Positions 42,597-51,224 of a DNA stretch of 64,000 bases are shown piece by piece. Within the stretch, counting starts at the first letter, position 1; each line of letters starts with the position of its first letter. Under the pieces are notes generated by a model. It was not told where the DNA came from. It saw only the letters and a list, made by a program, of their open reading frames with translations, and searched no databases. The translations under genes were made by a program, and so were the position numbers. The DNA lies in NCBI RefSeq assembly GCF_042683405.1, contig NZ_JBHUJS010000003.1:434001-498000 (forward strand), given 5' to 3'. Origin of the DNA: Telluria sp042683405 (GTDB lineage Bacteria > Pseudomonadota > Gammaproteobacteria > Burkholderiales > Burkholderiaceae_D).

Positions 42597-43088
42597 CTAT
42601 TCTTCCAGCGCGCAGCTAACCGCTTTTGCCTTCAATAAATCCACAATGATGCCCGGCGCGATGCCGACCAGGTAGCCCCGGCGTCCGCCGTTGATGTAAA
42701 TCCTGGGCAGCGCGAGGATGCTCTCTTCCACATACACCGGCAGCGCCTTGCGCGTCCCGAACGGCGAGGTGCCGCCGATCATGTAGCCGGAATGGCGCTG
42801 CGCCACGTCCGGCTTGCACGGCTCGACCGACTTGCACGGAATCGCACGCGCCAGGTTCTTCAGCGACACCTTGCGGTCGCCGTGCATGAGGATGACCAGC
42901 GGGCGCGCCGCCTCGTCCTGCATCACCAGCGTCTTGACCACGTCATGCTCCGGCACGCCCAGTTCGCGCGAGGACACGCTGGTGCCGCCGTGCTCTTCGT
43001 ACTCATAAGGATGTTCGGTGAATGCGACACCGTGCTTGCGCAGGAATTGCGTGGCAGGTGTCTCGGAGACGTGCTCTTTCTTTGCCAT
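42597..43088 (-). CDS. ybaK: Cys-tRNA(Pro) deacylase, YbaK/EbsC family
   Basis: 163 residues. This trans-editing enzyme removes cysteine from mischarged tRNA-Pro. Family segments: ATQFLRKHGVAFTEHPYEYE, HDVVKTLVMQDEAARPLVIL with the catalytic Lys, and SGYMIGGTSPFGTRKALPVY then RIYINGGRRGYLVGIAP. Full length. Divergent from the endonuclease/exonuclease/phosphatase gene 39 bases away, so the two share a promoter region. Confidence 0.93.
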   Translation of the reverse strand: MAKKEHVSETPATQFLRKHGVAFTEHPYEYEEHGGTSVSSRELGVPEHDVVKTLVMQDEAARPLVILMHGDRKVSLKNLARAIPCKSVEPCKPDVAQRHSGYMIGGTSPFGTRKALPVYVEESILALPRIYINGGRRGYLVGIAPGIIVDLLKAKAVSCALEE

Positions 43089-43127
43089 TGCGTGTTACGC
43101 TAACCGTTCATTGAGGAGTTTCTTATT

Positions 43128-44087
43128 ATGCAGGAAGAAATTCGCTTTGCCACCTTCAATGCGTTCAACCTGGCCCCGGCGGGAGCCCGCCTGTACGAGG
43201 GCCTCGCGCCCTGCACGCAGGAGCAGTACGAGGCGAAGATCGCGTGGACCGCGCACCAGATCGATGCGCTGGACGCGGACGTGATCGGCTTCCAGGAAAT
43301 CTTCTCGCAGCAGTCGCTGTCCGAGGTGCTGTCCCGCACCGAGCGCTACCGCGACGCCTTCCACGTGGGGTTCGACCCCGATCCACGACTCGAAAAGCTG
43401 ACGCCATCGGTGGCGCTGGTCTCGCGCCTGCCTCTGGCGGAAGAGGCGTTCGCACAGCCGCTGTTCCCGGCCGGCGTGACGCTGCCGGACGGGCACCGCG
43501 ACGCGGGGCGCTTTGCGCGGCCTGTGCTGCAGGTGGCGCTCACGGTCGCGCCTGGGCTGGTGGTGGACGTGGTGGTGGTCCACCTCAAGTCGCAGCGGCC
43601 GGACTACCGGGTCGGAGACACGTTCGACGATCCGCACAGCTACGCGCTGGGCTGCCTGCGTTCGCTGATGCGGCGCGGGACGGAGGCGGTGGCGCTGCGC
43701 GTGATGCTCAGCGACCTGCGCCGCGAAACCGGGCGGCCGAGCGTGGTGCTGGGCGACTTTAACGATACCGTCGACGCGGTAACGACCAGCATCGTGATGG
43801 GCGTGGGCGCGAAGCCGCAGGAGCGGTTCTACGACGCGAACGAGATCCGGATGCGGATTCACGGGTCGCGCAATCTGGGATTCTCGACCGTGCACGATGG
43901 GCGGTACAGCACCATCGATCATGTACTGGTGTCGCCGGAGTTCAATCCGGCGCTGCCGGGAGCGATCGGGGAAGTGGTGGATGTGGCTTACCTCAACGAT
44001 CACCTGACGCTGGGGATGGAAGGGGCGTCGGATCACGGGCAGGTGGTGGCGAGAGTCAGGTTGTTCGATCGACGGCAGGCAGGGTAG
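43128..44087 (+). CDS. Endonuclease/exonuclease/phosphatase-family protein
   Basis: 319 residues with the EEP fold: IRFATFNAFNLAPAG at the start, VIGFQEIFSQQSL (catalytic Glu), VVDVVVVHLKSQRPDY, VVLGDFNDTVDAVTTS (the GDFN motif), STIDHVLVSPEF and the terminal SDHGQVVARV. All catalytic positions are in place. The family ranges from nucleases to phosphodiesterases and sphingomyelinases; without a signal peptide this one is probably cytoplasmic and acts on nucleic acid or a phosphoester. GAGGAG lies ten bases before the ATG. Confidence 0.88.
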   Translation: MQEEIRFATFNAFNLAPAGARLYEGLAPCTQEQYEAKIAWTAHQIDALDADVIGFQEIFSQQSLSEVLSRTERYRDAFHVGFDPDPRLEKLTPSVALVSRLPLAEEAFAQPLFPAGVTLPDGHRDAGRFARPVLQVALTVAPGLVVDVVVVHLKSQRPDYRVGDTFDDPHSYALGCLRSLMRRGTEAVALRVMLSDLRRETGRPSVVLGDFNDTVDAVTTSIVMGVGAKPQERFYDANEIRMRIHGSRNLGFSTVHDGRYSTIDHVLVSPEFNPALPGAIGEVVDVAYLNDHLTLGMEGASDHGQVVARVRLFDRRQAG

Positions 44088-44089
44088 CG

Positions 44090-44115
44090 GGAACGGTCCC
44101 GTCAGGGACAGTCGC
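44090..44115. repeat. GGGGACNGTCCC-family repeat between convergent genes
   Basis: GGAACGGTCCCGTCAGGGAC then AGTCGC, immediately before the stop codon of the GGDEF-EAL gene on the opposite strand. Degenerate copy of the dispersed palindrome. Confidence 0.6.
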
Positions 44116-46161
44116 CTATCCGGCGCGGGGCTGGCCGGCGATGATGGCGGCGTAGTGGCCCTGGAACTCGTCGCAGCCCTGCTGTCGCAGGTACTGCAGT
44201 TCGCGTTCGTTTTCGACGCCCTCCGCCACGACCTTCAGGTTCATGCTGCGTGCCAGCGCGATGATGGCGGGGATGATTTCGCCGTGCGGCCCCTCGGCGC
44301 CGATCTCTTCGATGAAGCTGCGGTCGATCTTGAGCTTGGATACCGCCAGCTGCCGCATTCCGCCCAGGCTCGAGTAGCCCGTTCCGAAATCGTCGATGGT
44401 GATGTGCACGCCGCGGCCTCGCAGGGCGCGGATGGTGTCCATCGCAGCCTGGTTGCCTTTCATGATGACGCCTTCGGTGATTTCCAGCTCCAGGAATTCG
44501 GGAGCCAGCCCCGCATTTTCCAGCGCAGCGTCCACATTGCGCAGCAAATCCGGATGCAGGAATTGCAGCCCTGACAGGTTGACGGATACCGCCACCGGAT
44601 AGCCCGCGTCGTGCCACGCGCGCGCCTGCCTGCACGCCAGCTGCAATACCCATTCGCCAATCGGCACCGACAGGCCGGTCTCCTCGGCCGCCGCCAGGAA
44701 CTGATCCGGCATCAGCAAGCCGCGCTCCGGATGCCGCCAGCGGATCAGCGCCTCCAGCGCGATGGTCCGGCTGCTGGCGATGTCCACGTCCGGCTGGAAC
44801 TCCAGTTCGAACTCGCCATTCTGCAGCGCCTTGCGCAAGCTGTTTTCCATCTCGATGCGCTCGCTCACATGCTCGTTCATCTGCGGCGAGAAGAAGCGGT
44901 AGCCGTTGCGGCCGCCCTCTTTGGCGTGGTACATGGCTACGTCGGCATGCTTGAACAGGGTGTCAATGTCCGGCCCGTCCACCGGATACAGCGCAATGCC
45001 GATCGACACCGACAGTGCCACGTCCACCCCGCCCGCCTGGGTCACGGCGAGCACGGATTTCATCATGGTCGAGGCCACGTGCGCCGCGTGCTCGGCGCTG
45101 CCGATATCGGCCAGCATGACGACGAACTCGTCCCCGCCCTGGCGGCTCACGGTGTCCACGCTGCGCACGCAGCGGGCCAGGCGGGCCGCCACTTCGCGCA
45201 GCACGATGTCGCCCACCGCGTGGCCGTGCGTGTCGTTGATTTCCTTGAAGCGGTCCAGGTCCATGTACAGCACGGCCACCTGCGACATCTTGCGGCGCGC
45301 CGTCGCCAGCGCCTGTTGCAGGCGGTCGCGGAACAGCACGCGGTTGGGCAGGCCGGTCAGGTAGTCGTGTTCGGCCAGGTGGCGCGTCTCTTCCTCCAGG
45401 CGCTTGCGCTCGGTGATGTCGGACATGATCGCCATGTAGCTGTTGACGGCCCCGTGCCCGTCGCGGATCGCGGTGACGGTCATCGCCAGCGGCAGCGGCG
45501 TGCCGTCGCGCCGCCGGCTCCACAACTCGCCGCTCCAGTGGCCGTGGTGCGCGACGTGCTCGCGGATCTGCTCCACCAGCGCGTGGTCGCGCAGTCCGTC
45601 GTTGTAGGCCTGGGCCTCCTGGCCCGCCACTTCCAGTGCGGTAAAGCCGGTGATGTCGGTGAAGGCGCCGTTGACCGTGACGATGCGGTACTGCGCGTCG
45701 GTGATCATGATGGCATCGCGGCTGTGTTCGAACACCTGGGCGGACAGCAACAGGTTGCGTTCGCTGGCCTTGCGGCCCGTGATGTCGTAGTCCATGCAGA
45801 ACACGTGATCCACGCGGCCATCGCGGATCAGGGGGAACGCGGTGCCGGAGATCCAGCGTGTGGAACCGTCGCGCAGCCCAATCTGCCAGTCGGCCACGCG
45901 GGTGGCTTCGCCGGTGCTGAAGATGCGCTGCAGGTGGGCCACGTAGTCGCCGTCATGGCCGGGATGGGAGAACAGGCTGCTGACGGGCTGGCCCAGCGCC
46001 TCGCGCGCGGGCACGCCGAACAACTCGGCGCACCTGTTGTTCCAGTAGGTGACCCTGCCGTCGCGGCCGATGCCATGGATCGCGACACCGGGTGTCAGCT
46101 CCATGGCGGAGACCAGTGTGCAAACCAGGTCGAGTGCTGCTGAAGGTGTAACAGCGGTCAT
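44116..46161 (-). CDS. PAS-PAS-GGDEF-EAL signalling protein (c-di-GMP synthesis/breakdown)
   Basis: About 681 residues and cytoplasmic, with no membrane helix. Two PAS domains (VTYWNNRCAELFGVPAREAL; then IVTVNGAFTDITGFTALEV) lead to a GGDEF domain with intact RQGGDEFVVML and an EAL domain with intact ALEALIRWRHPERGLL, ELEITEGVIM and TIDDFGTGYSSL. Both activities may be present, or GGDEF may be regulatory. The C-terminus ends CDEFQGHYAAIIAGQPRAG, where EAL proteins usually read QGYLFSRP plus about ten more residues; a palindromic repeat follows the stop directly. ATG 46191 is an alternative start. Confidence 0.93.
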   Translation of the reverse strand: MTAVTPSAALDLVCTLVSAMELTPGVAIHGIGRDGRVTYWNNRCAELFGVPAREALGQPVSSLFSHPGHDGDYVAHLQRIFSTGEATRVADWQIGLRDGSTRWISGTAFPLIRDGRVDHVFCMDYDITGRKASERNLLLSAQVFEHSRDAIMITDAQYRIVTVNGAFTDITGFTALEVAGQEAQAYNDGLRDHALVEQIREHVAHHGHWSGELWSRRRDGTPLPLAMTVTAIRDGHGAVNSYMAIMSDITERKRLEEETRHLAEHDYLTGLPNRVLFRDRLQQALATARRKMSQVAVLYMDLDRFKEINDTHGHAVGDIVLREVAARLARCVRSVDTVSRQGGDEFVVMLADIGSAEHAAHVASTMMKSVLAVTQAGGVDVALSVSIGIALYPVDGPDIDTLFKHADVAMYHAKEGGRNGYRFFSPQMNEHVSERIEMENSLRKALQNGEFELEFQPDVDIASSRTIALEALIRWRHPERGLLMPDQFLAAAEETGLSVPIGEWVLQLACRQARAWHDAGYPVAVSVNLSGLQFLHPDLLRNVDAALENAGLAPEFLELEITEGVIMKGNQAAMDTIRALRGRGVHITIDDFGTGYSSLGGMRQLAVSKLKIDRSFIEEIGAEGPHGEIIPAIIALARSMNLKVVAEGVENERELQYLRQQGCDEFQGHYAAIIAGQPRAG

Positions 46162-46253
46162 GGCGCGTCTCTTGCCCCCTTGAGCGGCCATTGTGGGGGG
46201 CGGGTCGCCGGGTTCGCTTGCGCGCGCTCAAGGACAGAGGGCGCGCGGCGCGC

Positions 46254-46424
46254 TTAGCTTTCGTCCTGCGTGGTCGGCTCCTGCACGTTGTCGCTGTCCC
46301 CGTACTGCTCCCCGCTGCCCGGATTGGCCTTGGCTTCCTGCTTCTTGCGGGCCTTTTCTTCGGCCTTGCGCTTCTTTTCCAGCTCGCGCTGGCGCTTCTC
46401 GTACTGGAAATTAGTTTTTGCCAT
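46254..46424 (-). CDS. Small charged conserved-type protein
   Basis: 56 residues: MAKTNFQYEKRQRELEKKRK, then a continuous basic helix (AEEKARKKQEAKANPG) and an acidic polar tail. The long Lys/Glu helix is likely a coiled coil. Small proteins of this shape are common in Burkholderiales genomes; function unknown. GAGG lies seven bases before the ATG at 46424, which fixes the start; the frame opens four codons earlier. Confidence 0.7.
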   Translation of the reverse strand: MAKTNFQYEKRQRELEKKRKAEEKARKKQEAKANPGSGEQYGDSDNVQEPTTQDES

Positions 46425-46489
46425 GAAGCACCTCACAGGATTTGATGAACAAGTCCCATTATGACCCAGTTGGGGCCGGGTGATGTTGC

Positions 46490-47392
46490 TTAAGCGCGGG
46501 GATGGTGCGCGGCGTGCAGGTGCTTGAGTCGCTCCCGCGCAACGTGCGTGTAGATCTGGGTGGTAGAAATATCGGAATGCCCGAGCAGCAGCTGCACCAC
46601 CCGCAGGTCGGCGCCGTTGTTGAGCAAATGGGTGGCGAATGCATGGCGCAGCGTGTGCGGCGACAGTTGCGCGCGGATGCCGGCCTTCTGCGCATGGCGC
46701 TTGATGATGACCCAGAACATCTGGCGCGTCATCGCCCCGCCGCGCGCGGTGACGAACAGCGCGTCGTCCACCTGGCCGTCGAGGATGATGCCGCGTGCGT
46801 CCTTCAGGTAGCGCTCGAGCCAGCCGCGCGCCTCCTGGCCGAACGGCACCAGCCGGGTCTTGGCGCCCTTGCCGGTGATGCGCAGCACGCCGTCGTTCAT
46901 CGACAGCTCCACCAGCTTGAGCGCGACCAGTTCGGACACCCGCAGGCCGCTGGCATACATCAGCTCCAGCATGGTGCGCTCGCGCAGGCCGAGCGGCGTG
47001 GAGACATCCGGCGCGGCGAGCAGCGCCTCCACCTGCGCTTCGCTGAGCGTGTGCACGAAGCGGACGGGCTGCCTGGCCGAGACCAGCTGCAGGCAGGGAT
47101 CCTTGTCGACGTGGCGATTGCGCACTGCAAGCTGGTAGAAGCGCTTGAGGACCGACAGGCGGCGGTTGGCGGAACTGGCCTTGGTCTGGTCGTGGCGGTC
47201 GGCGAAATACGCTTCGAGGTCGTGGCTGGCGACGTCATACAGCGACGCCGCCGGACGCTTGACCTCCAGCCAGCGCGCGAACATCTTCATGTCGCGCCGG
47301 TACGCATCCAGCGAATTTTTTGCGAGTCCGTGCTCCAGCCAGAGGTTGTCGCAGAACTCGTCGATCAGAACAGAATTGGCTGCTGCTGCCAT
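46490..47392 (-). CDS. xerD: Chromosome-dimer-resolving tyrosine recombinase XerD
   Basis: 300 residues, the standard length. An N-terminal SAM-like domain (IDEFCDNLWLEHGLAKNSLD) precedes a catalytic domain with ASGLRVSELVALKLVELSMN (Arg), HTLRHAFATHLLNNGADLRV (His and Arg), LLGHSDISTTQIYTHV (His and the Tyr nucleophile). XerC/XerD act at dif under FtsK control. The ATG at 47392 has GGAG five bases upstream and overlaps the ogt gene by 28 bases. The longer open frame upstream is out of register with ogt and not real. Confidence 0.95.
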   Translation of the reverse strand: MAAAANSVLIDEFCDNLWLEHGLAKNSLDAYRRDMKMFARWLEVKRPAASLYDVASHDLEAYFADRHDQTKASSANRRLSVLKRFYQLAVRNRHVDKDPCLQLVSARQPVRFVHTLSEAQVEALLAAPDVSTPLGLRERTMLELMYASGLRVSELVALKLVELSMNDGVLRITGKGAKTRLVPFGQEARGWLERYLKDARGIILDGQVDDALFVTARGGAMTRQMFWVIIKRHAQKAGIRAQLSPHTLRHAFATHLLNNGADLRVVQLLLGHSDISTTQIYTHVARERLKHLHAAHHPRA

Positions 47393-47898
47393 GGTGCTCC
47401 GGCGCCGGCCGCACCCTCGTGGGCGAGCAGCCAGCGCTTGACGTTGAGGTGAAAACCGTTCTGGTCGTCGTGGTTCGAGAATCCGCCCAGGCCACCGGAC
47501 GCGGTGACGCGGTGGCACGGGATCACGAGCGGGAAATAGTTGGCGCCGCAGGCCTGCCCTACCGCGCGCGGCGCGGAGCCGACGTGCCTGGCCACCTGGC
47601 CGTAGGTGCGCACGCTGCCCAGCGGGATGGCGCTGATCGCGTCCCACACCTTGCGCTGGAATTCGCTGCCGACGCGCGCCAGCGGGAGATCGAAACGGAA
47701 GCCGGGATCGGCGAAGTAGCGCTGCACCTGGCCGGCTGTGGCTTCGGCAACGGCGTCCTGCGCGTCCTTTTCCTCGAAATGGAGCGGCAGGTACACCAGT
47801 TCGCACAGCACGCCGCCGCTGGTGCGGATGCCCATGGCGCCGAACGGTGCGGCCACGATGGCGGAGAAGATCTCGCTGCCTTGCTGTGGAGTATTCAT
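47365..47898 (-). CDS. ogt: Methylated-DNA-[protein]-cysteine methyltransferase
   Basis: 177 residues. It repairs O6-alkylguanine by irreversible transfer to its active-site Cys in VIPCHRVTASGGLGGFSNH. Preceding family segments: FQRKVWDAISAIPLGSVRTY with the helix-turn-helix Arg finger (GQVARHVGSAPRAVGQACGA). N-terminal Ada-like half present. The ATG at 47898 matches the domain start; the frame opens six codons earlier. Overlaps xerD by 28 bases, implying joint expression. Confidence 0.94.
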   Translation of the reverse strand: MNTPQQGSEIFSAIVAAPFGAMGIRTSGGVLCELVYLPLHFEEKDAQDAVAEATAGQVQRYFADPGFRFDLPLARVGSEFQRKVWDAISAIPLGSVRTYGQVARHVGSAPRAVGQACGANYFPLVIPCHRVTASGGLGGFSNHDDQNGFHLNVKRWLLAHEGAAGAGAPWQQQPILF

Positions 47899-47961
47899 CG
47901 CGCCATCATACAACACGCTCGCCGCCCCTCGCCAAGGCGGCGCCCGGCCGGGACGACGCGC

Positions 47962-47993
47962 AAAAAAAAACGCACCCGCAGGCGCGTTTTAAG
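47962..47993 (-). terminator. Rho-independent terminator
   Basis: On the minus strand AAAACGCGCCTGCGGGTGCG followed by a run of nine or ten T. Stem AAAACGC/GCGTTTT with a GC-rich loop. It closes the structured transcript proposed at 47962-48150. The A/T tracts on both sides could let it work in both directions. Confidence 0.8.
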
Positions 47994-48150
47994 TTCGGCA
48001 CGTCCAACTGCTTAAGCAGTTTATTGTTGTTCGGACGCGGGTCTCCTCATTTATCTCCGGTATGGAACTACCGTGGTTTTCTTGTACTCCCCACAAGATT
48101 CGATTCTTGTATCGGACGACGCGAGGCCGTCCAAAGCGGTGCCATCATAG
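47962..48150 (-). ncRNA. Putative structured small RNA downstream of queG
   Basis: No open frame, but many paired elements ending in a strong terminator. On the minus strand GGCAC (48139-48143) can pair with GTGCC (47997-48001), enclosing hairpins GGACG...CGTCC, CAAGA-ATCGAA-TCTTG and the self-complementary ACTGCTTAAGCAGT (48007-48020). The closing stem with a small hairpin in the 3' strand loosely recalls 6S RNA, but I cannot confirm that family and found no match I trust. It could instead be the structured 3' end of the queG message. Confidence 0.45.
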
Positions 48151-48211
48151 CTTACTCAAAATTAAACAATGTGGTTTTTTTAGCACGTCCGAAAAATATT
48201 TCAGTTGAAAA

Positions 48212-49327
48212 TTAAATCGTGCGGCCGTATGTGCCGCCGTCCGCGCGGTGCCGCGCGAGCGCCCATTCCACATGCTCGCGCACCAGCGGCGACGGGTGCG
48301 CGCGGCGTGCCTCCAGCGCCGCCACGATGGCCGCGTCACCGTGCGCGGACTCGGCTGCATTGCCCAGCGCCACCGCGATATTGCGCAGCCAGCGTTCATG
48401 CCCGATGCGCCGGATCGGACTGCCTTCCATGCGGCGGTTGAACTCCTCCTCGTCCCACGCGAACAGCGCCAGCAGCGAGGCCGAGCCCAGTTCGTTGCGC
48501 TCGTCGAAGTCCGGGATCACCGCGCGCTGCGCGAACTTGTTCCACGGGCAGACGGTCTGGCAGTCGTCGCAGCCGTAGATGCGGTTGCCCAGCAGCGGCC
48601 GCATCTCTTCGGGGATCGCGCTTTTCAGTTCGATGGTCAGGTACGAGATGCAGCGCCGCGCGTCCAGCCTGCCCGGACCGAGGATGGCCTGGGTTGGGCA
48701 TACGTCGATGCACGCGCTGCACTGGCCGCAGTGGCCGCTGGTCTTCTCGTCCACCGGCAGCGGAATGTCGACCAGGATCTCGCCGATGAAAAAGGTGGAA
48801 CCGGCCTCGCGGTTGAGCAGCAGCGTGTGCTTGCCGCGCCAGCCCATGCCGGATTTTTCCGCCAGCGGCAGCTCCATCACGGGCGCCGAATCGGTAAACA
48901 CGCGGTAGCCGAATTCGCCGGCATGCTCGCGGATGCGGTCGGCCAGCTGCTGCAGCCGGGCGCGCAGCACCTTGTGATAGTCGCGCCCCCGTGCGTACAC
49001 GGAGACCACGGCGGCATGCGGGTCGCGCAGGCGCGCCGCCTCGCGCTCGCGCCAGTCCGCGGCCGTCCCCTGCGGCAGGTAGTCCATGCGCGCGCTGATC
49101 ACGCGCAGCGTGCCCGGCACCAGCTCGGCGGGGCGCGCGCGCTTCATGCCGTGCGCGGCCATGTAGTCCATCTCGCCATGGCTGCCCGCGTCGAGCCAGG
49201 CCTGCAGCCCGGCCTCGTGCAGCGACAGGTCCGGGTCGGTGATGCGCACGTCGGCGAACCCCAGCTGCGCGCCCCATTCCCGGATCGCGCGCGCGAGGTC
49301 GGCAAGGTCAGGGGTGGAAAGCGGCAT
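48212..49327 (-). CDS. queG: Epoxyqueuosine reductase
   Basis: 371 residues. This cobalamin and [4Fe-4S] enzyme does the last step of queuosine synthesis on tRNA. Landmarks: SHGEMDYMAAHGMKRARPAE, VSVYARGRDYHKVLRARLQQ (catalytic Asp), SGMGWRGKHTLLLNREAGST, and two ferredoxin-like clusters CGQCSACIDVCP and CDDCQTVCPWN. HEAT-like C-terminal repeats follow. The start at 49327 gives the family N-terminus (MPLSTPDLADLARAIREWG). Divergent from tsaE, 42 bases apart. Confidence 0.95.
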   Translation of the reverse strand: MPLSTPDLADLARAIREWGAQLGFADVRITDPDLSLHEAGLQAWLDAGSHGEMDYMAAHGMKRARPAELVPGTLRVISARMDYLPQGTAADWREREAARLRDPHAAVVSVYARGRDYHKVLRARLQQLADRIREHAGEFGYRVFTDSAPVMELPLAEKSGMGWRGKHTLLLNREAGSTFFIGEILVDIPLPVDEKTSGHCGQCSACIDVCPTQAILGPGRLDARRCISYLTIELKSAIPEEMRPLLGNRIYGCDDCQTVCPWNKFAQRAVIPDFDERNELGSASLLALFAWDEEEFNRRMEGSPIRRIGHERWLRNIAVALGNAAESAHGDAAIVAALEARRAHPSPLVREHVEWALARHRADGGTYGRTI

Positions 49328-49369
49328 GGGCGGTAGAATACGGGTCGGGACAATCCACCATTTTATGCG

Positions 49370-49858
49370 ATGCAGCACTACCAGGCCTACCTCAAAGACG
49401 AAGCCGCAACCGCCGCGCTCGGGCTCCAGCTGGCCCACGCGATGGCGCCGGGCATGGCGATCTACCTGCACGGCGACCTCGGCGCTGGCAAGACCGCCCT
49501 CACCCGCTCGCTGCTGCATGCGGCCGGCCACCAGGGCCACGTCAAGAGCCCCACGTACACGTTGTCCGAACCGTACCGTGTCACGGTGGGCGGGCGCGAA
49601 ATCGGCGTGATCCATTTCGACCTGTACCGCATGTCCAGTCCGGAGGAATTCCTGGACGCCGGATTCCGCGAAGACTTCAATGATGACAACATCTGCATCG
49701 TCGAGTGGCCGGAGAAGGCGGAAGGTGTGTTGCCAAAACCCGATTTAGCAATCTATCTGCGCGTAAATGGCGACGGTCGTGATGTAGAATTGCAAGCGTT
49801 TTCCGACCTCGGCCAGTTATGCCTCGACCGCCTGCACTTCGCACCACACCTGGGGTAG
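49370..49858 (+). CDS. tsaE: tRNA threonylcarbamoyladenosine biosynthesis ATPase
   Basis: 162 residues. P-loop YLHGDLGAGKTALTRSLL, then SPTYTLSEPY, IGVIHFDLYRMSSPEEFLDA and ICIVEWPEKAEGVLP, the full TsaE pattern. It drives the TsaB-TsaD cycle of t6A formation; tsaD is at 40030-41058. The amiC gene starts 40 bases before its stop, a common tsaE-amiC arrangement in proteobacteria. Confidence 0.95.
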   Translation: MQHYQAYLKDEAATAALGLQLAHAMAPGMAIYLHGDLGAGKTALTRSLLHAAGHQGHVKSPTYTLSEPYRVTVGGREIGVIHFDLYRMSSPEEFLDAGFREDFNDDNICIVEWPEKAEGVLPKPDLAIYLRVNGDGRDVELQAFSDLGQLCLDRLHFAPHLG

Positions 49859-51222
49859 ACCGCCCGGCACGCCGCACGATCCTCAAGGCAGGCGGCACGC
49901 TGCTGCTATCCGTCTTCGCCCCCGCGTCGGCGATGGCCGCGCAGATCCTCGCGGTGCGGGTCTGGCCCGCCGCCGACTACACCCGCGTGACGCTGGAAAA
50001 TGACAGCGACCTCAAAACCACGCACTTCCTGGTTACCGATCCGCACCGACTGGTGGTGGACATCGAGGGACTCGAGCTCAATCCCACGCTCAAGGGCCTG
50101 GTCGCCAAGATCCAGTCCAACGATCCCTACATCCAGCAGGTACGCGTCGGCCAGAACAAGCCCAACGTGGTGCGGCTGGTGTTCGACCTGAAGGAAGCGG
50201 TGACGCCGCAGGTGTTCACGCTGGAACCGGTGGGCACCTACCAGCACCGCCTGATCTTCGACCTGTACCCGGTGCGCCAGATCGACCCGATCGCGGCGAT
50301 GATCGAAAAGGGCGACTGGAGCCCGCAGACGCCCGCGACCGTGGCCGACGTGCCCGCGCCGGCGGACGATCCGATCGCGCAGATCGCGGCAGGCATGCAG
50401 CCGCCACCGGCCGGTGTGCCGGAACTGGCAAAGAGCGGCCCCGTCACGCCTGAACCCGGATCGGAGGTCAGGACCGAAGTCAAGCTGCAGGCCGCGCCGG
50501 CGCAGCAGGTCACGCGCATGATTACCGTGGCGCTCGACCCGGGGCACGGCGGCGAGGACCCGGGCGCCATCGGCGCGAACGGCTCGCGTGAAAAAGACAT
50601 CGTGCTGGCGATCGCCAAGCGCCTCAAGGCGCAGCTGGAAAAGCTTCCCAACGTGCGCGTGATGCTCACGCGCGACGGCGACTATTTCGTACCGCTTGGC
50701 ATGCGCGTGCAGAAAGCGCGGCGCGTGCAGGCCGACCTGTTCGTGTCGATCCACGCGGACGCATTCATCCGGCCGACCGCGCGCGGCTCCTCGGTGTTCG
50801 TGCTGTCTGAAAAAGGCGCATCGTCCACCGCAGCGCGCTGGCTGGCCAACAAGGAAAACCTCGCCGACTCGATCGGCGGGGTGAACATCAAGACGCGCGA
50901 CCGGCAGCTGGCCAGCGTGCTGCTCGACCTCTCCACCACCGCCCAGATCAGCGACAGCCTCAGGCTGGGCAAGGCGGTGCTGGGCGAGATCGGCGGCATC
51001 AACCGGCTGCACAAGGCGTCGGTGGAACAGGCAGGATTCGCGGTGCTCAAGGCGCCCGACATCCCGTCGATCCTGGTCGAGACGGCATTCATCTCGAACC
51101 CGGAAGAAGAAGCAAAACTGAACGACAATGGCTACCAGGACCAGATCGCGGCCGCGATCACGAAGGGCATCAAGAGCTACTTCGCGAAGCATCCGCCGAT
51201 GGCCAAGAGCCGCATGACTTAG
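49819..51222 (+). CDS. amiC: N-acetylmuramoyl-L-alanine amidase (AmiC type)
   Basis: 467 residues. A Tat-type leader (PARRTILKAGGTLLLSVF, ending ASAMA) is followed by an AMIN domain (ILAVRVWPAADYTRVTLEND) that targets the septum. A proline-rich linker and an Amidase_3 domain follow, with zinc ligands in VALDPGHGGEDPGAIGANGS, LFVSIHADAF and SILVETAFISNPEEE. It splits septal peptidoglycan during daughter-cell separation, normally activated by EnvC/NlpD. It overlaps tsaE by 40 bases in another frame. Confidence 0.95.
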   Translation: MPRPPALRTTPGVDRPARRTILKAGGTLLLSVFAPASAMAAQILAVRVWPAADYTRVTLENDSDLKTTHFLVTDPHRLVVDIEGLELNPTLKGLVAKIQSNDPYIQQVRVGQNKPNVVRLVFDLKEAVTPQVFTLEPVGTYQHRLIFDLYPVRQIDPIAAMIEKGDWSPQTPATVADVPAPADDPIAQIAAGMQPPPAGVPELAKSGPVTPEPGSEVRTEVKLQAAPAQQVTRMITVALDPGHGGEDPGAIGANGSREKDIVLAIAKRLKAQLEKLPNVRVMLTRDGDYFVPLGMRVQKARRVQADLFVSIHADAFIRPTARGSSVFVLSEKGASSTAARWLANKENLADSIGGVNIKTRDRQLASVLLDLSTTAQISDSLRLGKAVLGEIGGINRLHKASVEQAGFAVLKAPDIPSILVETAFISNPEEEAKLNDNGYQDQIAAAITKGIKSYFAKHPPMAKSRMT

Positions 51223-51224
51223 AC

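Noticed and set aside
46490..47806. 438-codon frame containing xerD with a long N-terminal extension
   Set aside because: The extra residues are the ogt gene read in another frame; the GGAG-preceded ATG at 47392 gives the normal 300-residue XerD.
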